Source: Planctomycetales bacterium (GTDB lineage: Bacteria; Planctomycetota; Planctomycetia; Isosphaerales; Isosphaeraceae). Taken from it: DNA of 64,000 bases. A model generated the notes under the pieces. The model saw only the letters and a list, made by a program, of their open reading frames with translations, ran no database searches and was not told the origin of the DNA. Position numbers and translations under genes: made by a program. Shown here one piece after another: positions 9,540-18,159 of this stretch (its first letter is position 1; each line of letters begins with the position of its first letter). The DNA is taken from positions 1-64,000 of the forward strand of contig DAIDHB010000408.1 of the NCBI GenBank assembly GCA_027452145.1, given 5' to 3'.

Positions 9540-9889
9540 GCCCATCTGGAGACCAATCGTCAAGAATGTCAATTGTGCCCAAAGCGGCTTTCAGTACGTC
9601 CCTCGACTCGGCCGAGGCCAGCGCCACCAGGCCGTCGAGAGATCCTTTCCAGGCATCGAGATGTGCCCCGGCCAGGGGGGCTGCGAGGAAGTCGCTCGTC
9701 GAGGGCAGGCGGTGCTGCCAGGCGGCCGCCACGACCAGCGCACGGACCGGAGGCCCGGCTTCGTCCTGATACGCCGTCACAAGGGCCGAGATGGCCTGGT
9801 TTCGAGCTCCGCCAACCCCTGAAACGCCGTCTCGTGCTCGCCGTTAAGGCCGCGTCAAGGTAGAGGCCGACCATGGTCAGCGGGTCCAT
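9540..9889 (-). pseudogene. Decayed HEAT-like repeat protein gene (frameshifted remnant)
   Basis: On the minus strand a good start (ATG 9889, MDPLTMVGLYLDAAL) runs into a different frame with NGEHETAFQGLAELE, and then into a third with AISALVTAYQDEAG and DAWKGSLDGLVALAS. The three pieces read in order as one HEAT-like protein (the DAWK-x-LDGLV motif is typical), so at least two frameshifts separate them. The frame then runs into the 3' end of the TPR gene without a convincing end. Sequencing error is an alternative to genuine decay. Confidence 0.55.
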
Positions 9890-10208
9890 TTGGACTCCTG
9901 GGAATCAACGCTCGTCAATGCATTCGATTTCCCCTGAATCGCGTCCCACGCGAATCCCAAGAAAGAAAGTAAAAGGCCTCCGCCATGGTAATCCTGGTCC
10001 CAAAGCCTTTGCAGCGAGCGACATGGAGATAGCGAACGCGTTGTGTTGTACTTTGTCTACAACCGTCGACGACCTCCGACTCCATCGGTTCGATCGAACA
10101 ATGGCCATCTCCCTTGCGTCGTCCCGGAATTCGAGACTTCTCGCTCAACACCACCGCGGTCCCTCCGCAAGACCATGGTTGACAAGGACTTGAAGGCGGT
10201 TTTTTGGG

Positions 10209-10439
10209 CACTCCTCGCCGAACACCGCCTGGCCGGTCCTGGGCGAACCGGCGACGTCAGTCGCCGGGTGGACTCGCCAGCTCGGGCAACGCCGCTCGAC
10301 GCCTTCGGGCGACCCGGCGACGTGAGTCGCCGGGTCATCAGGCCGAGAGCCAAAACCCGGCGACTCACGTCGCCGGTTCGCCCAGCCCGAGCGATCCGCC
10401 CATGCCGGGCTCGAACCAGATGGTGTTCGGCGAGGAGTG
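10209..10439. mobile_element. 231-bp miniature inverted-repeat element
   Basis: The ends are perfect 18-bp inverted repeats (10209-10226 and 10422-10439). Inside are three copies of a palindrome built on CCGGCGACGTNAGTCGCCGG at 10242-10269 (+), 10308-10335 (+) and 10355-10382 (-). No coding capacity and no obvious target-site duplication are seen. The same palindrome occurs at 28.3, 28.5, 60.6 and 61.9 kb. The 319 bp between the HEAT remnant and this element hold nothing I recognise. Confidence 0.75.
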
Positions 10440-10505
10440 TCCGGAATTCGGATCACCAGGGCCGGCACTTGGGGTTACATTGTCAAAGACACGAAGGAGG
10501 TTGGC

Positions 10506-10760
10506 ATGAGGACGCGCATCATCCGCATCGGCAATTCACAGGGCATCCGCATTCCCATGCCGCTGCTCGAGCAGACCGGCCTCTGCGATGAGGTCGAGCT
10601 CGTTGTTCGGGACGATTGCCTGATTATCCGTCCGATCAGGAAGCCACGGGCCGGCTGGGCTGAGGCCTTCCGCGAAATGGCCTGCCGGGGCAATGACGCC
10701 TTGCTCGATGATGCCGCGCCGAGCCTGTCGAGCTGGGACGAGTCGGGATGGCAATGGTGA
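10506..10760 (+). CDS. AbrB/MazE-family antitoxin-like DNA-binding protein
   Basis: 84 residues. The N-terminus (MRTRIIRIGNSQGIRIP) is the classic swapped-hairpin AbrB fold of MazE-type antitoxins, and the acidic/aromatic C-terminus (SSWDESGWQW) is the usual toxin-binding tail. ATG 10506 is chosen for the strong AAGGAGG 5 bases upstream; an in-frame start at 10437 would precede it without a site. No intact MazF-like toxin follows. A 29-codon frame overlaps its stop (10754-10843) at the place where a toxin gene normally begins. It is therefore an orphan or has lost its toxin. The miniature element lies 66 bp upstream. Confidence 0.85.
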   Translation: MRTRIIRIGNSQGIRIPMPLLEQTGLCDEVELVVRDDCLIIRPIRKPRAGWAEAFREMACRGNDALLDDAAPSLSSWDESGWQW

Positions 10761-10843
10761 TCAGATCGTACTGTCTCGCCTCGGATCACTCCGCCACCCC
10801 ACCCAATCCCCCCGCGATTTGCCATCTCACCGTTTTGTACTAG
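10754..10843 (+). other. Short frame overlapping the antitoxin stop; possible toxin stub
   Basis: ATG 10754 overlaps the antitoxin TGA and begins MVIRS, as many MazF-type toxins begin MVIRxGD, but it loses any resemblance at once and stops after 29 codons. It may be a remnant of a deleted toxin gene or chance. Confidence 0.2.
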
Positions 10844-10960
10844 TCCTTGCCTGAGAGGTGCCTCGCGCCACCGCACCCGATCGATTGGCCGGATGAGGCT
10901 CCGACGGCGGAGCCGCGCGCATCCGGGGTGGCGAGAACCCGCAACGGAGGACGATCGACG

Positions 10961-13042
10961 ATGGCGATGCTTGACCGCGCGCAGAATCTGCTGGCACGGA
11001 ATTTCCTGGCCCACCGAGGGCGCCGACCCGCCCGGAACACCGTCCGTCGGCGCGAGCTCGAGGTCCTGGAAGCCCGCGCGCTGCTCACGACGTTCACGGT
11101 GACGAACCTGCACGCCGCGGGCGCCGGCTCGCTCCGCCAGGCGATCATCCAGTCCAATAGCCACCCCGGCCCCGACACGATCGACTTCGGCGTGATGGGA
11201 ACGATCAAGGCCGGCCGGCAGTCGCTGCCGGCGATCACCGGGACAACCACGATCGACGGCACCACCGCGCCGGGATTTCAGGGCTCGCCGGTCGTCACGG
11301 TGAACTTCAACGGGACGCGCGGCCTGCGGTTCGCCGCGGGATCGGACGGCTCGGCGCTCGAGGCGCTGGCGCTCGTCCGGGCTGGTGGCGCGGGGGTCAC
11401 GCTGATCGGCTCAAACATCACGGTGCAGGGGAACGACATCGGCGTGATGGCCAACGGCTCGACCGTCGCGGCGAACCGCGGCGACGGCATCCGGATCGTG
11501 GCCGCGTCGCACGGCGACATCATCGGCCAGCTCGACCCGGTGACGAGCATCAGCTACTACAACACCGCGACCATCGACCAGACGATGCCGGTCTCGGGCT
11601 GGCAGGGCATCCGCAGCGCCGGCACGCCGGGGCAGTACCTCATCACCGGCACCTCGAACACCAACGGCCTGCTGTACATCGGCCCGATCTCGGGCCAGGG
11701 CGGCACGCCCCTCTCCGTCAACTATCCGAACGCCTTCTCCACCAGCGTCTACGGCCCCGACGTCGTCTCGGGCAGCGGCAGCAGCCAGGTCCTGCGGCTG
11801 GTCGGCAGCTACAGGGCCACCCAGGGCGGCCCCGTCCAGGGATTCGTCTTCCAGGGGACGACCGCCGACCTGTCAAATTCCGCCGACTACAAGACGATTG
11901 ACTACTCGGGCGCGAACTACGTCTACGTGCACAGCACGATGGGCGACCTCGCCGTGGGCAACGCCGGCGATATCCCCGCCCAGACCGACCATGCCTTCAT
12001 TTACAGCGTCCCCCAGGGGCAGATCGTTTCGACCATCACCTATCCGGGCTCGCAGGTGACGTCCACCACGGCCTACGGCATCTGGTACAACGGCGGGACC
12101 AGCTACACGATCGCCGGCGGGTATACCACGCTGCTCAGCCCCGGCCAGACGGCCAGCGAGGCCTACCTGGTCGATTACAACGCGTCCAACGGGCAGTTCA
12201 GCAACTGGACCTCGTTTGCCGGGCCCGAGGGGCTCACGGGACCGTCCTTCGCCACGCACTTCCAGGGGATCAGCAGCCCCGTGCCGGGCGTCTATACCCT
12301 GAGCGCCGACGTGACCAACCCCACGTCGAGCACGCCCCTCCAGGCCACGCTGACCACGGTGCTGCGCAATCCCGACGGCACGTTCGGCCCCGCCTACTGG
12401 GTCAACCTGAACTATCCCGGCGCGACCGGGATGCAGACCGCCGACTCGGTGGCCGGCAACCAGGTCGTCGGCCTGGCCGACCTGGGCTCGAACGGGGGCA
12501 TCATCTCGTACCAGGCGACGGTCAACCTGGGCTTCCGGCTGTCGAACGTCATCAGCGGCAACCGCGGCAACGGCATCGCGATCCACGGCGCCTCGGGCGT
12601 CCGGATCGGCATGAACAACATCGGCACCAACGCCAGCGGCACCCTCGCGCGCGGCAACGCGAAGAACGGCATCCTGCTCGACGGGGGCGCGTCGGGGAAC
12701 CAGATCGGCGGCCTGGCACCCGTGGGCGGCGACAGTAGCAGCGGCAGCAGCAGCGGGAACGTGGGTGTCCGCCCGCCGCAGGGCAACCTGATCTCGGGCA
12801 ACCGGGGGAACGGCGTGCTGATCACCGGCGGCGCGACCGGCAACGTGATGACCGGCAACTACGTCGGCACGAACGCCCAGGGCAACCCCGCGCTGGGCAA
12901 CCGCCAGGACGGCGTCGCCGTCATTCACGCCGGCAGCAATCAGGTCGGCAACGGCATGCCGATGGGCAACGTGATCTCGGGCAATGCCCGCAGCCAGGTC
13001 CGGACGAGCGCGGCCGTCCGCCTTTCTGGTCGCGGCGCCTGA
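10961..13042 (+). CDS. Secreted right-handed beta-helix protein with LEPR-xLL-type N-terminus, 3' truncated
   Basis: 693 residues from ATG 10961 (GGAGG about 10 bases upstream). The N-terminus carries the planctomycete export motif in the form LEVLEARALL, followed by TFTVTNL and GAGSLRQAI, typical of large secreted beta-helix proteins. Helix rungs are seen near residues 110-190 (GDGIRIV) and again near 525-680 (NVISGNRGNGI, NLISGNRGNGV, GNYVGTNAQGNPALG). Residues about 190-520 are a separate insert without these rungs. It ends abruptly in the middle of a rung (NVISGNARSQV followed by a non-rung tail), and a further rung fragment lies downstream in another frame, so the gene is broken. Probably a surface or extracellular protein of unknown ligand. 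Confidence 0.85.
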   Translation: MAMLDRAQNLLARNFLAHRGRRPARNTVRRRELEVLEARALLTTFTVTNLHAAGAGSLRQAIIQSNSHPGPDTIDFGVMGTIKAGRQSLPAITGTTTIDGTTAPGFQGSPVVTVNFNGTRGLRFAAGSDGSALEALALVRAGGAGVTLIGSNITVQGNDIGVMANGSTVAANRGDGIRIVAASHGDIIGQLDPVTSISYYNTATIDQTMPVSGWQGIRSAGTPGQYLITGTSNTNGLLYIGPISGQGGTPLSVNYPNAFSTSVYGPDVVSGSGSSQVLRLVGSYRATQGGPVQGFVFQGTTADLSNSADYKTIDYSGANYVYVHSTMGDLAVGNAGDIPAQTDHAFIYSVPQGQIVSTITYPGSQVTSTTAYGIWYNGGTSYTIAGGYTTLLSPGQTASEAYLVDYNASNGQFSNWTSFAGPEGLTGPSFATHFQGISSPVPGVYTLSADVTNPTSSTPLQATLTTVLRNPDGTFGPAYWVNLNYPGATGMQTADSVAGNQVVGLADLGSNGGIISYQATVNLGFRLSNVISGNRGNGIAIHGASGVRIGMNNIGTNASGTLARGNAKNGILLDGGASGNQIGGLAPVGGDSSSGSSSGNVGVRPPQGNLISGNRGNGVLITGGATGNVMTGNYVGTNAQGNPALGNRQDGVAVIHAGSNQVGNGMPMGNVISGNARSQVRTSAAVRLSGRGA

Positions 13043-13079
13043 CGGGACTCGGTTGAACTTCGATCACCCGCGCCCTGGT

Positions 13080-13127
13080 GGTCCCCCTGTGGGGCACATC
13101 CCCGATCGGGATGTGTCCCGGGGGGCC
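13080..13127. repeat. Strong palindrome at the break point of the beta-helix gene
   Basis: The arms GGGCACATCCC and GGGATGTGTCCC, extended by GGTCCCCC and GGGGGGCC, form a near-perfect hairpin around a 4-5 base loop. A weaker outer pair (near 13067 and 13150) may extend it. It lies between the premature stop of the beta-helix gene and the out-of-frame remnant of its C-terminus, as an inserted element would. Confidence 0.6.
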
Positions 13128-13163
13128 ATTTCGTTGGAAGGGCTCCGAGGGCGCCGGGCTTCA

Positions 13164-13271
13164 TGCAACGGCATCGTCGTGCAGGGCCACACGATCGCGG
13201 CGAACTCGCAGGGGAACGTCGTGCTGTCCCACTCGCGGGGCATCCCGTCCCTCCCGAAAACCGGCGGGTGA
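13164..13271 (+). pseudogene. Out-of-frame C-terminal fragment of the beta-helix gene
   Basis: The frame reads NGIVVQGHTIAANSQGNVV, a typical beta-helix rung, and stops at 13271. It continues the repeat pattern of the gene ending at 13042 but is in a different frame and separated by about 120 bp that include the palindrome. Probably the severed 3' end. Confidence 0.55.
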
Positions 13272-13385
13272 TTCCACTCGACTCTGCCCCGCAGGCGGTC
13301 CTCGCAATCGTCTACTGGACCGGGCGAACTCGCCTGATGAGGCCTTCTCTCCTCACCACCAGGGAACCGCCCGCCGGGTCCCGAC

Positions 13386-13414
13386 TTGCCCCAACCCTCC
13401 TCCTGGGTTACATT
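13386..13414 (+). promoter_or_regulatory. Possible sigma70-type promoter before the DUF1501 pair
   Basis: TTGCCC and TACATT are separated by 17 bp, in a locally AT-richer patch, about 85 bp before ATG 13501. Pattern match only. Confidence 0.3.
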
Positions 13415-13500
13415 ATTGTTTAACAGTCGTCCGACAGCAGGACGATGATGAGGATCCATCGGACCGGAGCCGGTCGGGCCTCGGCGTGGGAGGGGACGCG

Positions 13501-14868
13501 ATGCTGACCTTGTGGGGCCCGGGCGGGGGCGGTCGATTCTGCGACGGTCATTCGCGGCGATCGTTTCTGAAGCTCGGCGGGCTGGCGATGGGCGGCCTGG
13601 GGCTGCCGGGATTCCTGCGCGCCGAGGAGGCTTCGCGCGACCTGAGCCCCGGCGGGGCAGGGCGGCGGGCCGGCTCGCCTCACAAATCCGTCATCATGAT
13701 CTACCTGGCCGGCGGCCAGGCGCACCAGGACACGTTCGACCTCAAGCCCGACGCCCCCGACGGTATCCGCGGCGAGTTCAAGCCGATCTCCACCCGCCTG
13801 CCGGGGGTCCACATCGGCGAATTATTGCCCAGGATCGCCGGCATCATGGACAGGGTCGCCGTGATCCGCTCGATCGTCGGCCTGCGTGACGAGCACTCGA
13901 GCTTCCAGAACGTCACCGGCTTCCCCATGGGGCAGAGCCAGCGCGAGGGGAAGCCCAGCTTCGGCTCGGTGATCGCCCGCGTGCAGGGAGCGGTCAATCC
14001 GGTCGTGCCGCCTTTCATCGACCTGTTCCCGGTGATGCAGCACAAGCCGTATAACAGCCCCGGGCCGGGCTTCCTCGGCCATTCGTTCAAGGCGGCGCGC
14101 ATGGAGGGCGACGACCTGGCACTCCTGACGCCGCCGGCCGACGTCCCGCCACCGCGGTTCGACCGCCGCCGGGCCCTGCTCGGCCAGTTCGACGACTTCC
14201 GCCGCCGCCTCGACACGACCGAGGTCGGCGGCATGGACAGCGCCTATCGCCGCGCCTTCGACGTGCTGACCTCCGACAAGGTCGCGCGGGCGCTGGACCT
14301 GTCGCGCGAGGACCCGAGGCTCCGCGCCCGTTATGGCTTCGGCTCGCCGCAGCCCCTGGGCGACGCCGCGCCGATGATGAACGACCAGTTCCTCATCGCC
14401 CGCCGGCTGGTCGAGGCCGGGGCGCGGGTCGTGACCGTCGCCTATGGCTTCTGGGACACGCACGGCGACAACTTCAACCTGATGCGCAGGCACCTGCCGG
14501 TCTTCGACCAGGGCGTCTCGGCGCTGGTGGAGGACATCCACAATCGGGGCCTGGAGAACGACGTCACCGTGGTCGTGTGGGGCGAGTTCGGCCGGACGCC
14601 GAGGATCAACAAGAACGCCGGCCGCGACCACTGGGCGCCGGTGAGCTCGGCGATGCTCTTCGGCGGCGGGATGCGGGTGGGCCAGGTGATCGGCTCGACC
14701 GACAAGCTGGGCGGCTCGGCGGCGAGCCGGCCGGTGCACTACCAGGACGTCCTGGCGACGATCTACCACAACATGGGGATCGACCCCCACGCCTTCATCC
14801 GCGACAAGGCCGACCGACCGGTCTGGATCCTCCCGCCCACCGCCGAGCCGATCCGCGAGCTGATCTGA
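13501..14868 (+). CDS. DUF1501 protein, Tat-exported (first tandem copy)
   Basis: 455 residues. Residues 18-30 carry a twin-arginine signal (SRRSFLKLGGLA), so a folded protein is probably exported. The rest shows DUF1501 hallmarks: HKSVIMIYLAGGQAHQDTFD, RSIVGLRDEHSS, WGEFGRTPRIN and the late GRDHWAP. The family belongs to the alkaline-phosphatase/sulfatase-like fold but has no assigned reaction. Planctomycete genomes usually encode many copies beside DUF1549/DUF1553 cytochromes; none is adjacent here. GGAGGGG lies 6 bases before ATG 13501. A close paralogue follows 121 bp downstream. Confidence 0.93.
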   Translation: MLTLWGPGGGGRFCDGHSRRSFLKLGGLAMGGLGLPGFLRAEEASRDLSPGGAGRRAGSPHKSVIMIYLAGGQAHQDTFDLKPDAPDGIRGEFKPISTRLPGVHIGELLPRIAGIMDRVAVIRSIVGLRDEHSSFQNVTGFPMGQSQREGKPSFGSVIARVQGAVNPVVPPFIDLFPVMQHKPYNSPGPGFLGHSFKAARMEGDDLALLTPPADVPPPRFDRRRALLGQFDDFRRRLDTTEVGGMDSAYRRAFDVLTSDKVARALDLSREDPRLRARYGFGSPQPLGDAAPMMNDQFLIARRLVEAGARVVTVAYGFWDTHGDNFNLMRRHLPVFDQGVSALVEDIHNRGLENDVTVVVWGEFGRTPRINKNAGRDHWAPVSSAMLFGGGMRVGQVIGSTDKLGGSAASRPVHYQDVLATIYHNMGIDPHAFIRDKADRPVWILPPTAEPIRELI

Positions 14869-14989
14869 TGGGTCGAAGGACGACTTTCCGCCAAGGATTT
14901 TGCTGTCCGCCACCCGTCGGACAGTCGGGATGCAACCCGGAGTTCCAGGGGCCGAAGCCGGCCCCGCCGCGCCAGGAGAGGGATGGATC

Positions 14990-16366
14990 ATGCTGACCTT
15001 GTGGGGCCAGGGCGGGGATCATCGGTTCTGCGACGGCCATTCGCGGCGGTCGTTCCTGAAGCTCGGCGGGCTGGCGATGGGCGGCCTGGCCCTGCCCGAG
15101 CTGCTCCGCGCCGAGGAGGCGACGCGGGCCGCGAGCGCCGGCGGCTCCGGCACCGGCATGCGGGCCTCGGGCTCGTCGCACAAATCCGTCATCATGATCT
15201 ACCTGACGGGCGGCCCGTCGCACCAGGATACCTTTGACCTCAAGCCCGAGGCGCCCGAGGGCATCCGCGGCGAGTACCGGCCGATCGACACCCGCGTCCC
15301 CGGAATCCAGATCTGCGAGCACCTGCCGAGGCTCGCCGGCATGATGGACAAGGTCGCCGTGATCCGCTCGATCGTCGGCCTGCGCGATGAGCACTCGAGC
15401 GCTCAGACGATCACCGGCTACCCGATGGGCCAGGCCGATCGCGAGGGAAGGCCCAATTTCGGCTCGGTGATCGCGCGGGTGCAGGGGCCCGTGGACCCCG
15501 TGGTGCCGCCTTTTATCGACCTGTCGCCGGTGATGCAGCACCGGCCCTATAGCAGCCCCGGGCCGGGCTTCCTCGGCCACACGTACAAGCCGGCGCGGAT
15601 GGAAGGCGAGGACCTGGCGCTGTTGAAGCCCCCGGCCGACGTCCCGCCGCCGCGGTTCGACCGGCGCCGGGCGCTGCTCGGCCAGTTCGATCAGTTCCGC
15701 CGGTGTGCCGACACCGTCGAGGTGGGCGGCATGGACAGCGCCTATCGCCGCGCCTTCGACGTGCTGACCTCCGACAAGGTCGCGCGGGCACTGGACCTCT
15801 CACGCGAGGATCCGAGGCTCCGCGCCCGGTATGGCTTCGGCTCGCCGCAGCACATCGACGACGCCGCGCCGAGGTATAACGACCAGTTCCTGATCGCCCG
15901 CCGGCTGGTCGAGGCCGGGGTGCGGTGCGTGACGATCGCGTTCGGCTCGTGGGACATGCACGGCGGCAATTTCGCCCGGCTCAAGCAGCAACTGCCGATC
16001 TTCGACCAGGCGGTCTCGGCGCTGATCGAGGACATCCACAACCGGGGCCTGGAAAACGACGTCACCGTGGTGGCCTGGGGCGATTTCGGCCGGACGCCGA
16101 AGATCAACAAGGACGCCGGCCGCGACCACTGGGCGCGGGTGAGCATGGCGATGCTCGCCGGCGGCGGGATGCGGGTGGGCCAGGTGATCGGCTCGACCGA
16201 CAAGCTGGGCGGCTCGGCGGCGAGCCGGCCGGTGCACTACCAGGACGTGCTGGCGACGATCTACCACAACATGGGGATCGACCCGCACGCCTTCATCAAC
16301 GACAAATCGAATCGCCCGGTGTCGATCCTGCCGCCCACCGTCGAGACGATCCGCGAGCTGGTCTGA
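14990..16366 (+). CDS. DUF1501 protein, Tat-exported (second tandem copy)
   Basis: 458 residues, nearly collinear with the preceding gene from the first residues (MLTLWGQGG, FCDGHSRRSFLKLGG) to the last (IRELV against IRELI), so a recent tandem duplication is likely. Differences cluster just after the signal peptide and around residues 310-345. The start ATG 14990 follows a GGAGAGG-like site. Function is unassigned; the family has an alkaline-phosphatase-like fold. The 283 bp downstream hold one short hairpin and a heptamer array before the sugar transporter. Confidence 0.93.
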   Translation: MLTLWGQGGDHRFCDGHSRRSFLKLGGLAMGGLALPELLRAEEATRAASAGGSGTGMRASGSSHKSVIMIYLTGGPSHQDTFDLKPEAPEGIRGEYRPIDTRVPGIQICEHLPRLAGMMDKVAVIRSIVGLRDEHSSAQTITGYPMGQADREGRPNFGSVIARVQGPVDPVVPPFIDLSPVMQHRPYSSPGPGFLGHTYKPARMEGEDLALLKPPADVPPPRFDRRRALLGQFDQFRRCADTVEVGGMDSAYRRAFDVLTSDKVARALDLSREDPRLRARYGFGSPQHIDDAAPRYNDQFLIARRLVEAGVRCVTIAFGSWDMHGGNFARLKQQLPIFDQAVSALIEDIHNRGLENDVTVVAWGDFGRTPKINKDAGRDHWARVSMAMLAGGGMRVGQVIGSTDKLGGSAASRPVHYQDVLATIYHNMGIDPHAFINDKSNRPVSILPPTVETIRELV

Positions 16367-16407
16367 ACGGAACGATTACGCCCGTGATCGTCTCCTCCCG
16401 GGTCCCC

Positions 16408-16423
16408 GAGGCCATCCGGCCTC
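16408..16423 (+). terminator. Small GC hairpin after the DUF1501 pair
   Basis: GAGGCC-ATCC-GGCCTC is a perfect 6-bp stem about 40 bases after the stop. There is no T-tract, so intrinsic termination is uncertain. Confidence 0.25.
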
Positions 16424-16595
16424 CCGGCGGACGTCGGGTATCATTTCGTCCGGGGCCGAGAGGCGCTGCGGCATTTCGCGTCGGCGCCGCCGGCACGCGC
16501 GCCGTCCGGGAGCCTCTTGTACGGCGGCGGGTCAGGCCGGATCATTCGGAAGTGCCGGTCGAGGTGGGCAGCGCTTTTACGGCCGCACTGCTCGT

Positions 16596-16623
16596 AGACC
16601 GAAGACCGAGGACCGAAGACCGG
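16596..16623 (+). repeat. Heptamer tandem array, AGACCGA x4 (two imperfect units)
   Basis: Units are AGACCGA, AGACCGA, GGACCGA and AGACCGG. It lies 26 bp before the TTG start of the sugar porter. No inverted partner array is seen nearby, as with the array at 4587. Confidence 0.8.
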
Positions 16624-16649
16624 ATCCCTGACCAACCGGAGCCCTGCCC

Positions 16650-18050
16650 TTGAATGCGAACGAACCTCGACCGGCCCCAGTCACTGCCGCCCCGGCCTCG
16701 CTGACGGGCACGCTGATCGGCAGCGCGCTGGTCGCCGCCCTGGGCGGCCTGCTGTTCGGGTTTGATACGGTGGTGATCTCGGGGACGACCGACGCGCTGA
16801 GATCGGTCTTCACGCTGTCGGACTGGGGTCTGGGGTTCACCGTCGCCATCGCCCTGATCGGGACCATCTTCGGCTCGATCCTGGCGGGCCGGCCGGCCGA
16901 TGTACTGGGCCGCAGGGCGGTGCTGATCGTGCTGGCCGTGCTCTATTTCGCCACCTCGCTCGGCACCGCCGTGGCCGGGGACTGGACCTCGTTCCTCATC
17001 ATGCGCTTTCTGGGCGGCGTCGCGGTGGGCGGCGCCTCGGTCGTCTCGCCGCTCTACATCGCCGAGATCTCCCCGGCACGCTATCGGGGCCGGCTGGTCG
17101 CGATCCAGCAGTTCAACATCGTCCTCGGCATCCTGCTGGCGCTTCTGTCGAACTACTTCATCGCGAGGCTGCATCTGGGCGCGTCGGAATGGCGGTGGAT
17201 GCTGGGCGTCATGGCGGCTCCGTCGGCCCTGTTCTTCCTCCTGCTGTGGACCACACCCGAGAGCCCCCGCTGGCTGGTCGGCCGGGGCCAGATCGACCTG
17301 GCTCGCGCGGTGCTGACGCGGCTGGGCGTCGACGGCGTCAGCGTCGAACAGGAGATCGCCGACATCCGGGCCTCGATCGATCCCGAGCACCACAAGGAGG
17401 GCGAATCGCTGTTCCGGCCGGCGTATCGCAAGCCGGTCCTGCTGGCGGTGGCGATCGCCGCGTTCAACCAGCTCTCGGGGATCAACGCGGTGCTGTACTA
17501 CGCCCCGCAAATCTTCAAGAAGGCGGGTGCCGACGTCGACTCGGCGCTGCTCCAGGCGGTGGCCGTGGGCGGGACGAACCTGGTCTTCACGATGCTGGCG
17601 ATGCTGGTCATCGACCACTTCGGCCGCCGCCGGCTGATGGTGATCGGGTCGATCGGCTACCTCATTAGCCTGGGGACGACGGCGTGGGCGTTTATCACCT
17701 ACGGCGAGAAGTTCACGACGATCGGCAACGCGGTCGTGCTGGCCGGCCTGATGCTGTTCATCGCCTCGCACGCGTTTAGCCAGGGGGCGGTGATCTGGGT
17801 GTTCATCAGCGAGATCTTCCCGAATCGCGTGCGTGCCGCCGGCCAGGCGCTGGGCAGCGCGACGCACTGGATCATGGCCGCGGTGATCTCGTGGACCTTC
17901 CCGATCATCGTCGGGAAGATCGGCGCCGGGAGCGTCTTCGTCTTCTACGCGTCGATGATGTTCCTGCAACTGCTGTGGGCCCTGTTCGTCATGCCCGAGA
18001 CAAAAGGCGTCCCGCTCGAGGAGATCCAGCGCGAGCTGGGGATCGAGTGA
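16650..18050 (+). CDS. MFS sugar porter (sugar:H+ symporter family)
   Basis: 466 residues with about 12 hydrophobic segments. Sugar-porter signatures are present: GGLLFGFDTVVISG in TM1, RPADVLGRR in the first cytoplasmic loop, PESPRWL before the central loop, FNQLSGINAVLYY in TM7 and PETKG at the C-terminus. The best start is TTG 16650 (MNANEPRP), since no ATG occurs before TM1 and CCGGAG lies about 10 bases upstream; a nearby alternative cannot be excluded. Together with the following Gfo/Idh/MocA gene (110 bp gap) and the XylR-like regulator, it suggests uptake of a monosaccharide released by the secreted hydrolase at 22.2 kb. Substrate is unknown. Confidence 0.92.
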   Translation: MNANEPRPAPVTAAPASLTGTLIGSALVAALGGLLFGFDTVVISGTTDALRSVFTLSDWGLGFTVAIALIGTIFGSILAGRPADVLGRRAVLIVLAVLYFATSLGTAVAGDWTSFLIMRFLGGVAVGGASVVSPLYIAEISPARYRGRLVAIQQFNIVLGILLALLSNYFIARLHLGASEWRWMLGVMAAPSALFFLLLWTTPESPRWLVGRGQIDLARAVLTRLGVDGVSVEQEIADIRASIDPEHHKEGESLFRPAYRKPVLLAVAIAAFNQLSGINAVLYYAPQIFKKAGADVDSALLQAVAVGGTNLVFTMLAMLVIDHFGRRRLMVIGSIGYLISLGTTAWAFITYGEKFTTIGNAVVLAGLMLFIASHAFSQGAVIWVFISEIFPNRVRAAGQALGSATHWIMAAVISWTFPIIVGKIGAGSVFVFYASMMFLQLLWALFVMPETKGVPLEEIQRELGIE

Positions 18051-18159
18051 TCCTCTTCGACGATCCCGATCCAAGCGGCTCCCGGCCTTTTTGTTTGACC
18101 GGAGCCGATCGGCGGACGAAGATCGGGGCCTCGTCCCAGGCTCGAGGAGGACTCTGAAC

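Noticed and set aside
13078-13500. N-terminal extension of the first DUF1501 gene
   Set aside because: The paralogue begins with the same MLTLWG residues, and GGAGGGG lies just before ATG 13501.
18063-18107. Imperfect hairpin with TTTTT in its loop after the sugar porter
   Set aside because: The T-run lies in the loop, not after the stem, so it is not a normal intrinsic terminator.
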